A stretch of DNA of 56,143 nucleotides from Clostridia bacterium (GTDB lineage: Bacteria > Bacillota > Clostridia > Christensenellales > CAG-138), in the NCBI GenBank assembly GCA_017538255.1, contig JAFYJD010000028.1:1-56143 (forward strand). Direction: 5' to 3'. Made by a program: the position numbers and the translations under genes. This document shows positions 17,735 to 25,650 of this stretch, one piece after another; the first letter of the stretch is position 1; each line of letters begins with the position of its first letter. Below the pieces are notes generated by a model. That model was not told the origin of the DNA. It worked only from the letters and a program-made list of their open reading frames with translations, and did no database searches.

Positions 17735-17772
17735 GTCGTCGCGGATTTCGTATCGTTCGCGACGACTTTTTT
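17735..17772 (+). terminator. Intrinsic terminator-like hairpin
   Basis: A perfect 9-bp stem GTCGTCGCG/CGCGACGAC with a 14-nt loop is directly followed by six T. No supported gene lies upstream on this strand, so what it ends is unclear. Confidence 0.6.
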
Positions 17773-17932
17773 GTTTCAAAAAAGCCATCTATCACTCACT
17801 TCATCGCTCCTCCTTTCCGCAAAAGTCCTCGTTTGCTGCGCCTGTTCGCTTGTAAACGCGCTCACAACGGCTACGCGGCACTACCACACTTTTGCGGACT
17901 TGCGAGGGTTCAACTCCCACCGCAAAAATCCG

Positions 17933-17995
17933 ATGAATCACCGTTCGGGATCTGAACCCTCTGGGTTGGACAACAAACGGTGATTCATTGTTTTT
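17933..17995 (+). terminator. Long hairpin followed by T-run
   Basis: 13-bp arms (17933-17945 and 17976-17988) enclose a smaller AACCC/GGGTT hairpin. TGTTTTT follows. Could be a terminator or a recombination site. Confidence 0.4.
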
Positions 17996-18366
17996 GCTTG
18001 TCTTATATGAGTTTTCTGGCTGTCGTTTTTTGTTTTCAAATTGGACACGAAAATCAAAAAAGTTCAAAACATAAATCGAAACCGAAAAACCTTTACTATC
18101 CGAACCCCCTTGTCTAATTTGAATTGAGTGAAAAACCTTCTTGTTTGTTGGAAAAACAGAGCTTTGTTTCCGTTCTTGCCTTGTTTCATTGTTGAACTCA
18201 GAGTGCAACTTGATCAGAATAATAGAATGCAGAATACAAGCGGTTTAGTAAGACGTCATGCGGTTACGGGAGTTCAACTCCAACCTTGAAAAACCAAAAA
18301 ATCTTTTTCTATGGCATTTTTCAATGAAGGGACTTGAATGGCGAAATCCGTGGCGCTATCCGAACT

Positions 18367-19374
18367 TCAAGTTCGCGGCGCGAAGCGCACATACGCGGCC
18401 GGTGCGCCGTTATTATCCAATATCGAATAATCGAATATGGAGTTCCCGTCGTCTGTCCCCCTGCTCAGTATCCCGCCTTCGCCGCCGATCGTTTCGATCG
18501 GTTTGAGGCATTGGACCGCTTCGGCCATTGACGTTTCCGAGATATAGATCGCCTGATCGCCCCAGACCTCCACCGTCGCCTCCCTGTCGATCATAAGACA
18601 GCTTTGGCTCAATTCCGCATTGAGGCAGATGCCGATGCCTGTGCCATTTTCGTTCACATACAGCGTGCCGTTTCCGGTGATCGTCAGGCTGCCGCCGTAC
18701 ATCGCGCCCCAGATCACGATATTTCCGATGCGGTTTGTGCCGATGAGTTTGAGTTTAAAACCGTTGCCCATCAAATTGACGTCCAGAATATCGCAGGTGA
18801 AGTTTTCGAGCGTCAAAGTATTGGATGCAAGGTCATAACTCGCGCCGGGCGCAGAGCCGAGCGTATAGCCGAACCTTTCCCACACGGTGCCGATCTCAAG
18901 ATAGGTATAGTCGTTATCTCCCGGCAGCACCAATCGGACATATTCCTCCGAGCCCTGTCCGCTCCACGCGTACTCGCCCGCGGTATCCGGATCGAGATTC
19001 GGCAAAATCGGGAACGTGTCGTTCCAATCGTCCGTCGGCTTCTCCGTCGGGACCGCAGTCGGGGCTTCGGTGCCGCGTGGCGCAGACGCAGCGACGGGCG
19101 TTTCGCTGTTTGCCGAAACAAGACCGCTCACAAGAAAATCGTTGCCGAGCGGATCGCTGCCGAGCGCCGAAAAAAACAGCGCGGCGGCTGAGATGGACGC
19201 CGCTATCGGCATCAAAACGAGTCGCTTTACTATGCTATGACGGTCCTTTTCTTCCGCGCGCGTGGGAGCCTGGTACCCGCTGAACTCATTGTCCGGCATG
19301 GACCTGTCTTCCGGCGGAAGTTTATACTCTTCGGGCGGCAGGCTGTATTCACTTCCGATAAGGTCATGATCCAT
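18367..19374 (-). CDS. Membrane-anchored surface protein of unknown function
   Basis: 335 residues. The cytoplasmic N-terminus of about 50 residues is rich in Pro, Glu and Asp. One TM segment follows (about 52-70, LVLMPIAASISAAALFF), then a Pro/Thr-rich linker (TEAPTAVPTEKPT). The extracellular domain has repeating strands such as SNTLTLENF, GGSLTITGNGTLYV and EATVEVWGDQ, suggesting a beta-helix or beta-sandwich. The C-terminus ends in YVRFAPRT. No known family could be named. It lies 31 nt behind the MscS-like channel gene and is probably co-transcribed with it. The Pro/Thr linker resembles those of two other surface proteins in this window. Confidence 0.6.
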   Translation of the reverse strand: MDHDLIGSEYSLPPEEYKLPPEDRSMPDNEFSGYQAPTRAEEKDRHSIVKRLVLMPIAASISAAALFFSALGSDPLGNDFLVSGLVSANSETPVAASAPRGTEAPTAVPTEKPTDDWNDTFPILPNLDPDTAGEYAWSGQGSEEYVRLVLPGDNDYTYLEIGTVWERFGYTLGSAPGASYDLASNTLTLENFTCDILDVNLMGNGFKLKLIGTNRIGNIVIWGAMYGGSLTITGNGTLYVNENGTGIGICLNAELSQSCLMIDREATVEVWGDQAIYISETSMAEAVQCLKPIETIGGEGGILSRGTDDGNSIFDYSILDNNGAPAAYVRFAPRT

Positions 19375-19405
19375 CCGCTGCTCCCCTCCTTCCGATCAAT
19401 GCGCT

Positions 19406-20293
19406 TTACCTGTCCGTATGGACGTCCACCTGCGGGAACGGGCACTCCACTCCCAGCCTACGGAAACCGAGCAGCAGGTCGTGATTGAGTATACGTGCGC
19501 CGGAGTAGATATCCTTTTCATCAACGTTGACAACAAAGCGCAGCACGATCGAACTTTCCGCGAGTTCCTGCACGCCAAGATAGATCGGAGCGGTCTTCAT
19601 AACGTCCTGATGCGCTTCAAAGATCGACTGCATAAGTTCGGGAATGCTCGCTTCGAGTTTTTCGAGATCCGTTCCGTACGGGATCGCGATATTGCTGATC
19701 GAACGCGAGAGTTTATCCGAACGGTTCAGGATGTTCTTCATCGCGGAATTGTTGACGATCTTGACATTGTCGCCCGGATCGGTGATACAGGTCGTCCTGA
19801 TGCCGATGGAGGTAACCGTGCCGCGGAAGCCGTCTATCTCCACGATATCGCCTACGTTGTACTGGTTTTCAAAGATCATAAAAGCGCCTGTAACGACGTC
19901 CGCGATCAGGCTCTCGGCGCTGAAACCTACGATGAGTGCAACGATCCCGACGCTCGCTACGATCGTCGAAACATTGACGCCGATTATCGAAAGACCCCAG
20001 CAAAGAATGATTATGAACGCGACATATTTCATCAGGCTCGATACTATTGAAAGGATCGAACGGGCGCGGTGATTTTTCGGCTTCGGAATGCTGAGGAGCA
20101 GTACGATCAGCGCTTCGACCGTGATGACACAGAGGATCATTATGACGAGTTTCCAGATGACAGCCACATCGATCTTGATCGCCTTCAGTTCCTCAATATT
20201 GAACGCCTTGGTCAAAAAGCCGAGCGGGATCAGTATCGCAAGGATCACTGCACAAACGATGAGCCGAATTATCGCAGACTTGCTTGTATTCAT
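19406..20293 (-). CDS. MscS-family mechanosensitive ion channel
   Basis: Small-conductance mechanosensitive channel that releases solutes on osmotic downshock. 295 residues with three hydrophobic segments in the first 150. The pore helix region GIVALIVGFSAESLIADVVTGAFMIFE is followed by the beta domain NQYNVGDIVEIDGFRGTV and the conserved IRTTCITDPGDNVKIVNNS. The length is that of short MscS proteins. First gene of a two-gene minus-strand unit with the surface protein downstream. Confidence 0.92.
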   Translation of the reverse strand: MNTSKSAIIRLIVCAVILAILIPLGFLTKAFNIEELKAIKIDVAVIWKLVIMILCVITVEALIVLLLSIPKPKNHRARSILSIVSSLMKYVAFIIILCWGLSIIGVNVSTIVASVGIVALIVGFSAESLIADVVTGAFMIFENQYNVGDIVEIDGFRGTVTSIGIRTTCITDPGDNVKIVNNSAMKNILNRSDKLSRSISNIAIPYGTDLEKLEASIPELMQSIFEAHQDVMKTAPIYLGVQELAESSIVLRFVVNVDEKDIYSGARILNHDLLLGFRRLGVECPFPQVDVHTDR

Positions 20294-20526
20294 AAACTCC
20301 TCCCGTTTTTTCGGGGTTGTCCCCCGCTGTTATCACTATGATTCTAACACATTCGGCAGGCAAAATCAATAGATAATATAGAATAAACAGACCGTAAAAC
20401 TGCAATGAAAGGGAATCTCAATCGGGCATAACCCGCGATCCCATTCTCCTTTTATATTGCCATCTATCACAGCGTAAGCGCCCGCCCTCCGCAAGAGGCG
20501 CCGAGGTCAAATAACGCCATCCGCGC

Positions 20527-21075
20527 TTACAGAGCAAAGGTCTTTTTTATTATCTGCGCCGCTTCGCTTGCGGTGATGTTTGAGTTGTCGAGCCTAAGAT
20601 AGTTTTCAAACGGCGCTTCGCCATCGCGGCTTACAAGGCGGTACTTTTTCTCCGCGTGGATGCGTTCGCGTGAAAACGCCTCGTCCGCTTTGGACGGTTT
20701 GTGTTTGCGCCTGTTCGCCGTCGCGTTTCGCTTGAGCCTTATCTCCTCCGGCGCGATCAGTTCAACGCAGTAAAAATCGGTGTTGTACGGTGCGAATATC
20801 TCCTTGATGTGCGCGACATAGTCCCAATCAGACTGCTGATCGAACGCCCACATATAGGTAAATATCATCCCATAGTTGTTTGACGCCGCAAATCGGGTGA
20901 AGAATACCTCGCGCAGTTCCGCGATCGTCTGTGGGTCGTAGTATCCGAACACCTCGATCACGGGCTCGATCGTCATATGATTATGAAAGAGGCTCAGGTC
21001 GGTGATCTTCATAAGTTCCTGTCCGACGGTCATCTTGCCCACCGCCCCGCTTCCGATTATAAATACCAGTTTCAT
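20527..21075 (-). CDS. Small P-loop kinase-like protein
   Basis: 182 residues. An N-terminal Walker A variant, GSGAVGKMT (residues 8-16), is followed by a conserved HNHMTIEPV stretch and, near the middle, an RLKRNATANRRKHKPS basic lid-like segment. This matches the AAA/shikimate-kinase-like P-loop proteins often annotated only as ATP-binding protein in Firmicutes. The substrate is unknown. Met replaces the usual Ser/Thr right after the Walker lysine, with Thr one position further. It appears to be a stand-alone gene. Confidence 0.65.
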   Translation of the reverse strand: MKLVFIIGSGAVGKMTVGQELMKITDLSLFHNHMTIEPVIEVFGYYDPQTIAELREVFFTRFAASNNYGMIFTYMWAFDQQSDWDYVAHIKEIFAPYNTDFYCVELIAPEEIRLKRNATANRRKHKPSKADEAFSRERIHAEKKYRLVSRDGEAPFENYLRLDNSNITASEAAQIIKKTFAL

Positions 21076-21111
21076 TTTTTACTCTTTTTCTATTTGCCGA
21101 CATTTGCAAAC

Positions 21112-21133
21112 GGGGACGGTTTTACCCGTCCCC
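21112..21133 (-). terminator. Hairpin behind the hypothetical gene at 21140
   Basis: Perfect 8-bp stem GGGGACGG/CCGTCCCC with a 6-nt loop, just past the stop of the minus-strand gene. Only a short T-run follows, so it is a moderate terminator. Confidence 0.5.
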
Positions 21134-21139
21134 AAAGCA

Positions 21140-21634
21140 TTACGGTAATTCGACATCGGAGCCTGTGTAAAGGTATCTCAAATGAAATCCCGCATCGGCG
21201 TCCTTGATATCGGAATAAGCGATGGTTACGCCGTACTGCACGGATACGTCCAGCCCCTTGTCGCCGAAACCGTAAACGTAATGATAGCGCGGGTGCGCGT
21301 CTTCGATAGGTTTCGGAGTGCGCCTCGTTACCCAATTCTCGTTCTGCATCAGATACGCTTTTTCGGCAATGCGCTTTATCGTGCTGCCGTCGGGCATAGC
21401 CTTTTCCTTTTTGCTTTCGCCGCTGCCCTTGATATACGTATCTTCCCACTTGCCGCCGCTGTATTTGCCGATGTATGTTTCCGACATCTTGCCTTTTTTC
21501 ATTATGACGTACCAATATGTATCGCCTTTGCCTCCGAGGACATGGTCGACATCGTTGCGATACGCCTGATAAAACTCAAAGCCGTCGTTTTCCTCAACGA
21601 GCCGAATGAACTTTTCTTCAAACATAGCGTTCAT
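21140..21634 (-). CDS. Hypothetical protein coupled to a lipoprotein
   Basis: 164 residues without signal peptide or TM segment. Recognisable stretches are GGKGDTYWYVIMKKGKMSETYIGKYSG and PRYHYVYGFGDKGLDV. No family was recognised. Its start overlaps the stop of the preceding lipoprotein by one base (TAATG), so the two are probably translated together and may act together. A hairpin terminator follows. Alternative: a cytosolic partner or former second domain of the lipoprotein. Confidence 0.6.
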   Translation of the reverse strand: MNAMFEEKFIRLVEENDGFEFYQAYRNDVDHVLGGKGDTYWYVIMKKGKMSETYIGKYSGGKWEDTYIKGSGESKKEKAMPDGSTIKRIAEKAYLMQNENWVTRRTPKPIEDAHPRYHYVYGFGDKGLDVSVQYGVTIAYSDIKDADAGFHLRYLYTGSDVELP

Positions 21635-22323
21635 TATTCGTGCATAAGGGCTTCGAGCTCGGCGTCGGATTTAGCGGAGATTTCTCCATCTTTATAGAAA
21701 CGGGTGAGCAAGGTAGCGATTGCTTTTCCTTCATAGGTGAAAACGAAATCGTAATAGCCGGGTTCGCATCCATCCTCATGCAGGTAGAAATTGCCCCAAT
21801 ACCAATTGCCGGGATCTTCCACGTCCTCGGGGTAGTGCAGGTCGCAGAAGTTGGCAAAGTTTGGCATCAGATCGGAGAACTGGCAGGTGTTGTAATACTC
21901 CTGATCGTCCCTATGTTTGAGGATCCAGACCTTGATGCCGTAGGTCGCGTCGGTGTCGGGGTAAAACTCGATCCACTCGTTCAGTTCAAAAATGCAGCGA
22001 ACGTCGGTAAGGGAGTACTCTCTGCTATTGAAGCCATCGGCCGAGCCTACGCTGAGCCCGTTGATGCGTACTCCGCGCAGTACAGACGAATCCCTGTCGT
22101 CAAGGTTGATAAGATTGAGTTTGCCTGTCAGTTTTGCCGCTTCGGGAGTTGTATTGCCGGACTGACCGTTGCTTCCGGAATTGTTTCCGGACTGTGAACC
22201 GCCGCCTGTTGGGTTGGCGGAATTGTTGTTGCCTTGGCTGTTGTTATTGTTGTTAGTTTTGCCGCAGGCAACTAAACTGACAACCATTAAAAGCGCAAGG
22301 ATGACCATAAGTATTTTTTTCAT
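21634..22323 (-). CDS. Lipoprotein with Asn/Ser/Gly-rich linker
   Basis: 229 residues. A lipoprotein signal peptide with lipobox SLVACG (Cys about residue 20) is followed by a low-complexity linker of Asn, Ser, Gly and Gln up to about residue 60. The extracellular domain has unknown fold (LNLINLDDRDSSVL, NEWIEFYPDTDATYGIKV). Function unknown. First gene of a two-gene unit. The AGGTG ribosome site is close to the ATG. Confidence 0.7.
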   Translation of the reverse strand: MKKILMVILALLMVVSLVACGKTNNNNNSQGNNNSANPTGGGSQSGNNSGSNGQSGNTTPEAAKLTGKLNLINLDDRDSSVLRGVRINGLSVGSADGFNSREYSLTDVRCIFELNEWIEFYPDTDATYGIKVWILKHRDDQEYYNTCQFSDLMPNFANFCDLHYPEDVEDPGNWYWGNFYLHEDGCEPGYYDFVFTYEGKAIATLLTRFYKDGEISAKSDAELEALMHE

Positions 22324-22429
22324 AACGCACCTCCAAAATTATATGTTTGCACATATATATTCCTTGCCTTTATTCTATCTCATTAATTACCGTTTTTCAA
22401 GCGTTTTTTCAAAGTTTGCCTATTGTGAT

Positions 22430-22452
22430 TCAAAAACTCCCCGTGCGGAGTT
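22430..22452 (-). terminator. Terminator behind the GNAT-like gene
   Basis: On the minus strand AACTCC and GGAGTT form a stem with a 6-nt loop and TTTTTG follows. It sits about 50 nt behind the stop at 22501. Confidence 0.6.
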
Positions 22453-22500
22453 ATATTTCCGCGCCGGTATTCTTCCGGCATAGAAACAGCGGCAGCGTTT

Positions 22501-23370
22501 TTATTTATTCCAAAGCAAAATATAGTCCGTTATGAAGTGCGCGCCGAGTTCGTCTAAAACGGCGTGTTCCCGCGCAGCCTCCGCAAAATAGACCATATTC
22601 GCAGTGCCGCTTGCCTTGCTTTCGTTAAGCGCGCGGATCAAAAGAGCCCTTTCGGCATCCGCGTCAAAGCCTTCGTCCCTGTGATCGATACCGAATATCT
22701 CCGTCATTCCGTCGCCGCTATAGCGCTTGTAATAGATGTTTGCGACCGCTTTGCCTTCCCGTCGGTAAAGAAACAGCCTCCAGCCGCCGCGATCCGTGCT
22801 GAAATAGGCATCTGCAAGCCTTTTGGCGTTCCAGTACATCATTTCATCGGTGTGAAGCGCCGCAAAATCCGTCCAGTTTTCCGCGCTGACCGCCTCCACG
22901 CCGCCTTGTTCCTCCTGCTCGATGTATTCGGCAAAATCGAATACCAATAAACTGCTTTCATCTCCGACGGTAAATCCCCTGCTTTTCAAATGGCGCACCG
23001 CCGCCTCGTTCTCCTTCGGAAAACCGAAATAGATTTCGACGCAGGGATACCTTTTACGCGCATAGTCCAAAAACTCGTCGATCGCGTCCTCGGTGTTTTC
23101 TTCGATGCAGAACGCTTCAAATCCCAGATACTCTCCTCCGTCCTCAATATAGTAATGTATCCAGCCCTTTATCCGTTCCTGCACAAACAGCAGTATCTCC
23201 GAATTCGGGTATTTATCCTCCGCAACATCCATCGCGATCCGAGTGAAATCCTCTTTGGTCTTTATCCCGTCGCAATAGGTGGGGAACGCAGATCTTTTCA
23301 GATCCAGCGCAAGCGAATAAGCATAGTCGATATGGTTTGCGATCTCGTTGTTTTCGAGTTTTTTAAGCAT
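22501..23370 (-). CDS. GNAT-like acetyltransferase
   Basis: About 289 residues. The order of strands and helices suggests two GNAT-like halves. The first half ends with VEIYFGFPKENEAAVRHLKSRGF, the classic last segment of a GNAT domain (Asn/Ala followed by a helix and the GF ending). The second contains WRLFLYRREGKAVANIYYKRYSGDG and ends with a similar ELGAHFITDYILLW. The ATG at 23370 is preferred over 23376 since AAGGA is 7 nt upstream of it. Substrate unknown. Confidence 0.6.
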   Translation of the reverse strand: MLKKLENNEIANHIDYAYSLALDLKRSAFPTYCDGIKTKEDFTRIAMDVAEDKYPNSEILLFVQERIKGWIHYYIEDGGEYLGFEAFCIEENTEDAIDEFLDYARKRYPCVEIYFGFPKENEAAVRHLKSRGFTVGDESSLLVFDFAEYIEQEEQGGVEAVSAENWTDFAALHTDEMMYWNAKRLADAYFSTDRGGWRLFLYRREGKAVANIYYKRYSGDGMTEIFGIDHRDEGFDADAERALLIRALNESKASGTANMVYFAEAAREHAVLDELGAHFITDYILLWNK

Positions 23371-23517
23371 AGACATTTCCTTTTATCCCACTTATTTGCG
23401 CAAAAAACCGCGCCGCAGCCGGATACGGGTATTATACACACAATGCGATAAGATTTCAACGCGGGCGTTTTGGGCGCTTCGCTTCCGTTCTTTGCACGGC
23501 GTTTTGCGCCTTTTGAC

Positions 23518-23647
23518 AAAAGCCGGCCGTGCCCCGTCTGGTACGCCCACAGGGCGGACGGGGCTCGGCTTCGACTCCCTTCCTTCATTCTGCCAAATAA
23601 ACAGGGGCGCAAGCCCCCCTGTTTATTTGGTGCCGGTGGTGGGAGTC
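23518..23647. repeat. 130-bp direct repeat, copy 1, with a tRNA-Leu 3' fragment
   Basis: Matches 23708-23838 apart from one or two bases in a G/C run. It holds an imperfect GC hairpin (AGCCGGCCGTGCCCCGTC with GACGGGGCTCGGCT). It also holds a near-perfect hairpin of CCAAATAAACAGGGG with its complement. The last 20 bases are the 3' end of tRNA-Leu including CCA. The remainder of the tRNA is missing. Confidence 0.9.
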
Positions 23648-23707
23648 CTTTTTCGCGCTTCGGGTCTCCGTGCTCGCTCACTCCGCTTCGCACTCGCCCT
23701 GCGTCGA

Positions 23708-23838
23708 AAAAGCCGGCCGTGCCCCGTCTGGTACGCCCACAGGGCGGACGGGGCTCGGCTTCGACTCCCTTCCTTCATTCTGCCAAATAAACAGGGGGGC
23801 AAGCCCCCCCTGTTTATTTGGTGCCGGTGGTGGGAGTC
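23708..23838. repeat. 131-bp direct repeat, copy 2, running into the intact tRNA-Leu
   Basis: Second copy, ending inside the T-arm of the intact tRNA. The long hairpin (23783-23821) begins at the tRNA CCA end and may act as a processing or termination structure for it. The two copies are separated by 60 bp. Confidence 0.9.
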
Positions 23839-23905
23839 GAACCCACACGGTGTTGCCACCAACGGATTTTGAGTCCGTCACGTCTGCCAATTCCATCACA
23901 CCGGC
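23819..23905 (-). tRNA. tRNA-Leu(CAA)
   Basis: 87 nt including an encoded CCA. Acceptor GCCGGTG pairs with CACCGGC. The anticodon loop reads CTCAAAA, giving anticodon CAA for UUG codons. A long variable arm (TGGTGGCAACACCG) marks a class II tRNA, and the T-arm has GGTTCGACTCC. A good promoter lies just upstream. Confidence 0.95.
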
Positions 23906-23923
23906 AAGTATCAATTAGCGTGT

Positions 23924-23952
23924 ATTTTAGCACAGTTTTGCGCTCTTTTCAA
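23924..23952 (-). promoter_or_regulatory. Promoter of tRNA-Leu
   Basis: Minus strand TTGAAA (23947-23952) and TAAAAT (23924-23929), 17 nt apart, about 19 nt before the mature tRNA start. Confidence 0.7.
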
Positions 23953-24160
23953 TGCCTTTTGAAAAGTTTTTCAAAAAAAAGTGATTATTGGTCGACTCCG
24001 CGCCGTATTTTTACCGACGGGCAAGGTGATCCCCAAGCAGGGTATTCCCCTCTTCGGTATTAAGCCGCGAACGGCGTGGCGGAAAATTGCTCGGGCGAAT
24101 CTGCACGATCGCGCAGAGCAAGTGCAGCACGCTTTGGCTGCGCTTTCAACGGTAAAATCA

Positions 24161-24189
24161 TTGAATACTGTTTGAAAATATGCTATAAT
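24161..24189 (+). promoter_or_regulatory. Promoter of the small membrane protein gene
   Basis: TTGAAT (24161-24166) and TATAAT (24184-24189) with 17-nt spacing, 22 nt before the ATG. The preceding 250 nt (23953-24160) hold no gene. Confidence 0.7.
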
Positions 24190-24211
24190 CCCAACGGAAG
24201 GGGGCGAGATA

Positions 24212-24532
24212 ATGTCAGGCGATCAAAAAAGAAAATCCGGCGGGCTACTCAACATCTTCATCGGATTTATCTTTTTTCTTTTTATGCGGCTCGATTCCTG
24301 GGTGATATCGCTGCCCGCTTGGCTTACGCTGATACTGCATTTTACTACCGGGCTCTCGCTCAAGTGGTTTCTTTTGACGCTCATAGTATGGCTTGTTGTC
24401 GGCGCGCTCCGCTTTGTAATTATTATGTTTGCCCGCTGGGGCGCAAGCAGTTCCGATTCGGTCAAAAAAGAGAGTAAAAACCCATATTCCATAAAGAAAA
24501 CCGACAGGAGCGGCGAGCGGGACGGCGAATAG
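24212..24532 (+). CDS. Small membrane protein
   Basis: 106 residues. Three hydrophobic stretches between residues 11 and 75 (LLNIFIGFIFFLF; WLTLILHFTTGLS; WFLLTLIVWLVVGALRFVIIMF) are followed by a basic, hydrophilic C-terminal tail. AAGGGGGCGAG gives a ribosome site before the ATG, and a consensus promoter lies directly upstream. No family recognised; function unknown. Confidence 0.65.
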   Translation: MSGDQKRKSGGLLNIFIGFIFFLFMRLDSWVISLPAWLTLILHFTTGLSLKWFLLTLIVWLVVGALRFVIIMFARWGASSSDSVKKESKNPYSIKKTDRSGERDGE

Positions 24533-24551
24533 TGGCCTTCGCCTCTTGCTA

Positions 24552-24581
24552 TTGACAAAATGCCCTAAAATACGCTATTAT
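24552..24581 (+). promoter_or_regulatory. Promoter of the lipid-kinase operon
   Basis: TTGACA (24552-24557) and TATTAT (24576-24581), 18-nt spacing. A TATAAT three bases further is the alternative -10. Confidence 0.6.
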
Positions 24582-24663
24582 AATATTGGGTCTATTTACG
24601 CCTTTATATTGAGCGCATCCGCACCCGATATCCAAATCTGTATCCGTGCCGAGGAAACGGTTT

Positions 24664-25599
24664 ATGTCTTTTAACGAAACTGCCGCAAAGAACCCCGCCC
24701 CCCACGAAACGAAAAGGCGCGGGGAGTGCACGATCATCTCCAACCCCTGCGCGGGCTCGGGTCAATGCGAAGTATCGCTCGAAGCCGCCCTCCGGCGCTT
24801 CGACGCGGCGGGGCTTCGCTATCGCGTTCTCAGAACGGAACGCCCGTACCACGCAACACAGCTCGCGCTCGAAGCGATTGAAAGCGGCGCCGAAACGCTG
24901 ATCGTCGCAGGCGGCGACGGCACGCTGCGCGAGGTCGCCTCGGCGCTCGTAGGCAAAGCGGGCGTCGAAGTCTGCATCCTTCCCTTCGGAACGGGCAACG
25001 ATTTTGCATCCGCGCTCGATATACCTGCCGATCCGCTCGAAGCCGCCGAACTCGCGCTGTACGGCGAGGCAAAAAAATGCGACCTTGCCCGCGCAAACGG
25101 CACCGTCTATACAAATGTTTGCGGACTCGGCTTCGATGTAGAGGTCTTAAAGCGCGTTGAAAAGCATAAAAAAGGGCGCAAGGGTATGCTCCCTTACGCG
25201 CTTGGGATAATCGACGCGCTGTTTACGCGCAAAAAGATACGTGCACGCATCAGCATCGACGGCGGCGAAACGCTCGAACTCGACACGCTCCTCATCACGC
25301 TCTGCAACGGCAAGCGTTTCGGCGGCGGGATGCTCGTTGCACCCGACGCTTCGGCGGACGACGGATTGATCGACGTGATGATCGTAAAATGGATCGGCTT
25401 TTTTAAGATGATAGTGCTTTTGCCTCTTTTCTTAAAAGGAGGGCATATCGGCAAAAAGCCCGTTATCCATTGCCGCGCACGCTCCATCCGCGTTGAAACG
25501 CAGTACGAAAACACCGTCGAAACGGACGGCGAACTCATCGAGCGCACCCCGCTTCTTTGCGAGATACTGCCCGCAGCGATAAACGTAGTGCGCCCCTAA
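24664..25599 (+). CDS. Diacylglycerol kinase-like lipid kinase (YegS/DgkB family)
   Basis: ATP-dependent lipid kinase that phosphorylates diacylglycerol or a related lipid at the cytoplasmic membrane. NPCAGSG near the N-terminus and the catalytic GGDGT (residues 83-87 from this start) are followed by LPFGTGNDFA, all hallmarks of the DAGK catalytic domain. The C-terminal beta domain includes FGGGMLVAPDASADDG. Length (about 311) is usual. The ATG at 24664 is chosen because GAGGAA lies 7 nt upstream; a GTG at 24646 is possible but has no such site. First gene of a plus-strand row of housekeeping genes. Confidence 0.9.
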   Translation: MSFNETAAKNPAPHETKRRGECTIISNPCAGSGQCEVSLEAALRRFDAAGLRYRVLRTERPYHATQLALEAIESGAETLIVAGGDGTLREVASALVGKAGVEVCILPFGTGNDFASALDIPADPLEAAELALYGEAKKCDLARANGTVYTNVCGLGFDVEVLKRVEKHKKGRKGMLPYALGIIDALFTRKKIRARISIDGGETLELDTLLITLCNGKRFGGGMLVAPDASADDGLIDVMIVKWIGFFKMIVLLPLFLKGGHIGKKPVIHCRARSIRVETQYENTVETDGELIERTPLLCEILPAAINVVRP

Positions 25600-25650
25600 C
25601 TAAAATATTTTTCAGCGCATTGAGCGCACCAAAACCGCAAATACTTGATT

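Larger units (their letters stand above)
17513..18366. other. Gene-free block with several strong inverted repeats
   Basis: About 850 nt without a supported gene. It contains a long imperfect hairpin at 17557-17590 (arms AGATAGTA and TACTATCT). A hairpin with GTCGTCGCG/CGCGACGAC and a following T6 run lies at 17735-17772. A third has TTTTGCGG/CCGCAAAA enclosing a tRNA T-arm-like GGGTTCAACTCCC (17890-17927). A fourth has 13-bp arms plus TGTTTTT (17933-17995). A second GGGAGTTCAACTCC-like motif is near 18268. Such blocks resemble attachment-site or tRNA-derived debris at island borders, which would fit the left neighbour cluster, but no integrase is present. Confidence 0.45.

Noticed and set aside
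17890..17927. Possible tRNA because of GGGTTCAACTCCC
   Set aside because: No D-arm, anticodon arm or 7-bp acceptor can be built; only a simple hairpin of about 38 nt.
17630..17983. Plus-strand frame of 117 codons with one hydrophobic segment
   Set aside because: A strong terminator hairpin (17735-17772) lies inside it, there is no ribosome site, and the second half consists of inverted repeats.
17801..18208. Minus-strand frame of 135 codons
   Set aside because: Covers the same hairpins; composition and lack of any domain suggest chance.
23518..23838. CRISPR-like array
   Set aside because: Only two copies of a 130-bp unit, too long and without spacers or cas genes.
23348..23918. Several open frames on both strands of 80-170 codons
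   Set aside because: They run through the tRNA-Leu gene and the direct repeat; they exist only because the repeat is GC-rich.
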